14,777 nucleotides of DNA from Acidobacteriaceae bacterium (GTDB lineage: Bacteria > Acidobacteriota > Terriglobia > Terriglobales > Acidobacteriaceae): assembly GCA_003165455.1 (NCBI GenBank), contig PLUJ01000108.1:1-14777 (forward strand), written 5' to 3'. The notes below the pieces were generated by a model that saw nothing but the letters and a program-made list of their open reading frames with translations, was not told the origin of the DNA and ran no database searches. The position numbers and the translations under genes were made by a program. Below, in pieces: positions 11,880-14,777 of the stretch. Numbering within the stretch: the stretch's first letter is position 1; every line of letters starts with the position of its first letter.

Positions 11880-14507
11880 ATGAAGCGAACGTTGACGGTA
11901 TTTTTATTTGCGTTAATGACAATCCCCGCAGCCCTGGCGCAGAGATTGCCCGATGTCGCCAAGCCGGAAAATTATAAGCTCCGCTTTACTCCCAATCTTG
12001 AAAAAGCCACCTTCGATGGCGAGGAGACGATCTCAATCCAGGTGCTAAAGCCGACTTCCGAGATTACGCTGAACTCGGTTGACATCACCTTCGGCGACGT
12101 AACCATCACAAGTAATGGAAAATCGCAGACGGCGAAAATTACGCCTGAAAAAGAGAAGGAGATGGTGATCCTCACGGTCGACACGCCGCTACCTGCCGGC
12201 CCTGCCACCATCCACATCACCTACACCGGCATCCTCAATGACGAAATGCGTGGCTTCTATATCGGAAAAGATGATCATGGGCGCAAGTACGCCGCTACCC
12301 AGTTTGAATCCACGGACGCCCGGCGCGCCTATCCATCTTTTGACGAGCCTGATTACAAAGCCACATTCGACATCACCGCCATTGCCGATAAGGGCCAGAT
12401 CGCAATCTCGAACCAGAAAGTCGCCTCCGACACCCCCGGGCCGGGCGACAAACACACTATCCACTTCGCCACTACGGTGAAGATGTCGTCTTATCTGGCG
12501 GCGCTCGTAGTGGGAAATTTCGAATACATCGAAGGCGAAGCCGATGGAATTCCGATCCGCATTTACAGCACCCCGGGCAAGAAAGACATGGGGAAATTTG
12601 CATTGGAATCAGCCGAGCACATACTCAGCTATTACGACAAATACTTCAGCATTAAGTATCCCTACGGAAAGCTCGACCTCATCGGCCTGCCGGATTTTTC
12701 CGCCGGGGCAATGGAGAATACGGGTTGCATTACATTTCGGGAAGTCATTCTTCTGACCGACGAAAAAAGCTCGTCGGTCGGTTTAAGAAAAGAGATCGCG
12801 TCCGTTATCGCTCACGAGATGGCCCATCAGTGGTTTGGGGACCTCGTGACCATGAAGTGGTGGGACGACATCTGGCTCAACGAAGGTTTCGCTACTTGGA
12901 TGTCGAGCAAGCCGGTGCAAGCCTGGAAGCCGGAGTGGAACTACAAACTCGACGATGTCATTGAGACTGGCGCGACTATGAACACGGATTCGCTCGCCAA
13001 TACCCGTCCCATTCATCAGGCCGCCAACACCCCGGCCCAGATTCAGGAACTCTTCGACGGCATCGCATATGGAAAGGCCGCCGCGGTATTAAGAATGCTG
13101 GAATCCTACCTTGGAGAAGAAACCTTCCGGGCGGGCGTCAATTCCTATATCCAGCAGCACCAATATGCCAATGCCACCGCCACCGATTTCTGGGATGCTC
13201 AGGCCAAGACTTCTCGCAAGCCGGTCGACCAGATCATGCCGACTTTTGTGACCCAGGCTGGGGTTCCAATTATCAACGTGAAGGCCCAGTGCTCCGGCAA
13301 GTCGACCACCGTGACCCTGGATCAACGCCGCTACTATTCCGATCCTGCGAAGTTCGATGCACCGAACGATCAGTTATGGGAAATACCGTTCTGCATGAAA
13401 TCGTCGGCGAATGACAAGTCCGCGAAATGCGAACTGATGACAAAAAAGCAGGAGACTTTCAGCTTGCCAGGATGTTCGACCTGGGTCCTGGCGAACGCGG
13501 GAGCGACCGGCTACTACCGGGTCAGTTATCAGCCCGAAGCTGTGCGCTCGCTTGCTCATGATGCCGAAAGCGACCTGTCTCCCGCGGAGAGAATCGCCCT
13601 GCAATCTGATATCTGGGCGTCGGTCCGTGTAGGACGCGAGCCGATCGGCGATTACTTGGCTTTTGCCGAAGGCCTTCAAAGCGACCGCAGTCGCGCCGTT
13701 TTGGAAGGTGTTCTCGGACATTTAAATTACATCGGCAAATACCTTGTTACAGCAGACGACCGTGCTTCTTATCAAAATTGGTTGCAGCAATATCTTGGCC
13801 CGATTTTGAAGGATGTGGGTTGGGAATCGAAACCGGGTGACAGCGATGAGCAAAAGGCGCTGCGCGCCCGCCTTTTCTATGCCTTGGGATATGACGCTCG
13901 CAGTCCTCAGGTCGAAGAGCAGGCCCACAAAATTGCCGACCAGGCCCTAGCCAATCCCTCCTCGGTAAGCCAGGAAATGGCGCATAGCGCATTCGGAATT
14001 GCCGCGCTTACCGGTGATCAAACGCTGTATGACAAGCTGCTGGCGGTGTCAAAGAATGCGAAATCGCCGGAAGAATACTATACGGCTCTCTTTAGCCTGG
14101 CTCACTTCACCGATCCAAAGTTGCTTCAGCGGACATTGGATTACGCCATTTCTTCGGATGTTCGCTCGCAGGATGCATTGCGATTGATCAGCGGCGTTTT
14201 GGAAAATCCAGCCGGCGAACAATTGGCTTGGGACTTTATCCTCGGACATTGGGACTCGGTGCAAAAAGCCGGTGGACCATTCGCCAGCGCTGAAATTGTG
14301 GGAGCGACGAGTTCATTCTGCGACGCTCGCATGCGCGACCAGGTGGAGCAGTTTTTTGAGGCGCATAAGATCGAAGCAGCCCAACGGACCTATCGGCAAT
14401 CGATCGAGCGCATCAACGGCTGTATCGCTTTGAAGTCGCAGCAGGATCCACAACTCGCATCCTGGCTTGGGAAGCAAAAGCAAGGTGTGACGGCAGGCGG
14501 TCAGTAA
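11880..14507 (+). CDS. secreted M1-family zinc aminopeptidase
   Basis: 875 residues that remove N-terminal amino acids from peptides. ATG 11880 is chosen over an in-frame start at 11853 because GAGGAAA lies just before it and a clean signal peptide begins there (MKRTLTVFLFALMTIPAALAQ), so the enzyme is probably periplasmic or exported. Domains in order: N-terminal beta saddle about 25-210, thermolysin-like catalytic domain with the exopeptidase motif GAMEN (276-280), zinc site HEMAH (H312, E313, H316) and E335 in LNEGFATW (HExxH-x18-E), catalytic Tyr397 in GIAYGKAAAVL, a beta linker about 460-540, and a long helical ERAP1-like C-terminal domain. This layout is like puromycin-sensitive/ERAP aminopeptidases rather than E. 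coli PepN. All catalytic residues are present. It is followed by a strong hairpin terminator. It may supply amino acids to the adjacent histidine pathway, which is only a neighbourhood inference. Confidence 0.95.
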   Translation: MKRTLTVFLFALMTIPAALAQRLPDVAKPENYKLRFTPNLEKATFDGEETISIQVLKPTSEITLNSVDITFGDVTITSNGKSQTAKITPEKEKEMVILTVDTPLPAGPATIHITYTGILNDEMRGFYIGKDDHGRKYAATQFESTDARRAYPSFDEPDYKATFDITAIADKGQIAISNQKVASDTPGPGDKHTIHFATTVKMSSYLAALVVGNFEYIEGEADGIPIRIYSTPGKKDMGKFALESAEHILSYYDKYFSIKYPYGKLDLIGLPDFSAGAMENTGCITFREVILLTDEKSSSVGLRKEIASVIAHEMAHQWFGDLVTMKWWDDIWLNEGFATWMSSKPVQAWKPEWNYKLDDVIETGATMNTDSLANTRPIHQAANTPAQIQELFDGIAYGKAAAVLRMLESYLGEETFRAGVNSYIQQHQYANATATDFWDAQAKTSRKPVDQIMPTFVTQAGVPIINVKAQCSGKSTTVTLDQRRYYSDPAKFDAPNDQLWEIPFCMKSSANDKSAKCELMTKKQETFSLPGCSTWVLANAGATGYYRVSYQPEAVRSLAHDAESDLSPAERIALQSDIWASVRVGREPIGDYLAFAEGLQSDRSRAVLEGVLGHLNYIGKYLVTADDRASYQNWLQQYLGPILKDVGWESKPGDSDEQKALRARLFYALGYDARSPQVEEQAHKIADQALANPSSVSQEMAHSAFGIAALTGDQTLYDKLLAVSKNAKSPEEYYTALFSLAHFTDPKLLQRTLDYAISSDVRSQDALRLISGVLENPAGEQLAWDFILGHWDSVQKAGGPFASAEIVGATSSFCDARMRDQVEQFFEAHKIEAAQRTYRQSIERINGCIALKSQQDPQLASWLGKQKQGVTAGGQ

Positions 14508-14524
14508 CCGCGCGTACACGAGTT

Positions 14525-14560
14525 GCGGGCCAATTCCGTCGGCCCGCTCTCCTCTTCTTC
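14525..14560 (+). terminator. terminator after the aminopeptidase gene
   Basis: A perfect 7-bp GC-rich stem, GCGGGCC (14525-14531) with GGCCCGC (14541-14547), closes a 9-base loop and is followed by a pyrimidine tail (TCTCCTCTTCTTC). It begins 18 bases past the stop codon. The tail contains C as well as T, so it is good but not ideal as an intrinsic terminator. Confidence 0.6.
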
Positions 14561-14612
14561 ATCGAATTCAGTTTCATCGAGTAAGCGAGAGCCTCCACCG
14601 CTCGTGACCAAC

Positions 14613-14652
14613 TTGAGGGAATCGGAACCTTTGTTATAATCGACAGGTTCCG
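14613..14652 (+). promoter_or_regulatory. strong promoter with inverted repeat around the -10, upstream of a tRNA
   Basis: TTGAGG (14613-14618), a 16-bp spacer and TATAAT (14635-14640) form a strong sigma-70 promoter with an added TG (14632-14633) extended -10. The -10 lies between perfect 8-bp arms CGGAACCT (14623-14630) and AGGTTCCG (14645-14652), a likely operator or a 5'-end structure. The predicted start is near 14647, about 110 bases before the tRNA. Confidence 0.6.
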
Positions 14653-14758
14653 CACGAGTTCTGCGTTGAAGCGGTTTCTCGGTGTGCAATTTTCCCGCGA
14701 CAATCATCGTGAAGTGAACGTTTATCGCCTGCTGAAGGTAAGCGGGTTTTCAAAGCGT

Positions 14759-14777
14759 GGCCAGGTAGCTCAGGTGG
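14759..14777 (+). tRNA. 5' end of a tRNA gene, cut by the window edge
   Basis: The last 19 bases fit the start of a tRNA: acceptor strand GGCCAGG, U8, A9, D-stem GCTC, A14, then a G-rich D-loop start. The anticodon lies outside the window, so identity is not visible. The acceptor sequence resembles some bacterial tRNA-Phe genes, which is only a hint. The promoter at 14613-14640 points toward it. Confidence 0.6.

Noticed and set aside
12189..12464. 91-codon minus-strand open frame inside the aminopeptidase gene
   Set aside because: Antisense shadow of a well-supported M1 peptidase coding region.
1..14777. CRISPR array, insertion sequence, integrase or prophage genes
   Set aside because: No regularly spaced repeats, transposase or integrase motifs, or terminal inverted repeats with target duplications were seen; the only repeat-like elements are the hairpin cluster at 3409-3489 and single hairpins.

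Overview
The window looks like a piece of a moderately GC-rich, diderm (Gram-negative type) bacterial chromosome, most likely an acidobacterium. This is inferred from three things: a secretin carrying a C-terminal cohesin-like domain next to paired GspG-like pseudopilins, a secreted M1 aminopeptidase, and small GC-rich hairpin repeats with TCC loops. No taxonomic marker (rRNA) is present, so the phylum is a judgement, not a proof.

Left part (1-4028): the tail of an unidentified frame (1-75) is followed by a six-helix membrane protein (142-1188, +). Its 3' end overlaps by 48 bp a convergent Smr-domain protein (1449-1141, -). Next come a minus-strand type II toxin-antitoxin pair (ribbon-helix-helix-like antitoxin 2234-1923, PIN toxin 1960-1523), a minus-strand orphan frame with a possible zinc-binding CGH/CxxC pattern and no ATG or GTG start (2651-2277), and a second, unrelated plus-strand VapBC pair (2816-3401) with a clear promoter/operator. 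A cluster of three hairpins (REP/BIME-like) fills the gap between vapC and the convergent smpB (4028-3492), the tmRNA-binding ribosome-rescue protein.

Middle part (4029-7600): a 363-bp non-coding stretch with an extended -10 promoter leads into a plus-strand operon. It encodes a secretin with TPR-like N-terminus and C-terminal cohesin-like domain (4392-6671) and two GspG-like pseudopilins (6716-7195 and 7196-7600, joined as TAA-ATG). This is an outer-membrane channel plus pseudopilus subunits of a type II secretion/type IV pilus-like machine. The ATPase, platform protein and prepilin peptidase are not in the window.

Right part (7601-14777): an outer-membrane beta-barrel-like protein (7791-8642), then hutU (urocanate hydratase) and hutI (imidazolonepropionase), two consecutive steps of histidine degradation. 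HutU turns urocanate into imidazolone propionate, which HutI opens to N-formimino-glutamate; hutH is not in the window. A secreted M1 zinc aminopeptidase (11880-14507) follows; peptide breakdown feeding amino-acid catabolism is a natural but unproven link. After a terminator comes a strong promoter whose -10 sits inside an 8-bp inverted repeat, and the window ends inside the 5' part of a tRNA gene.
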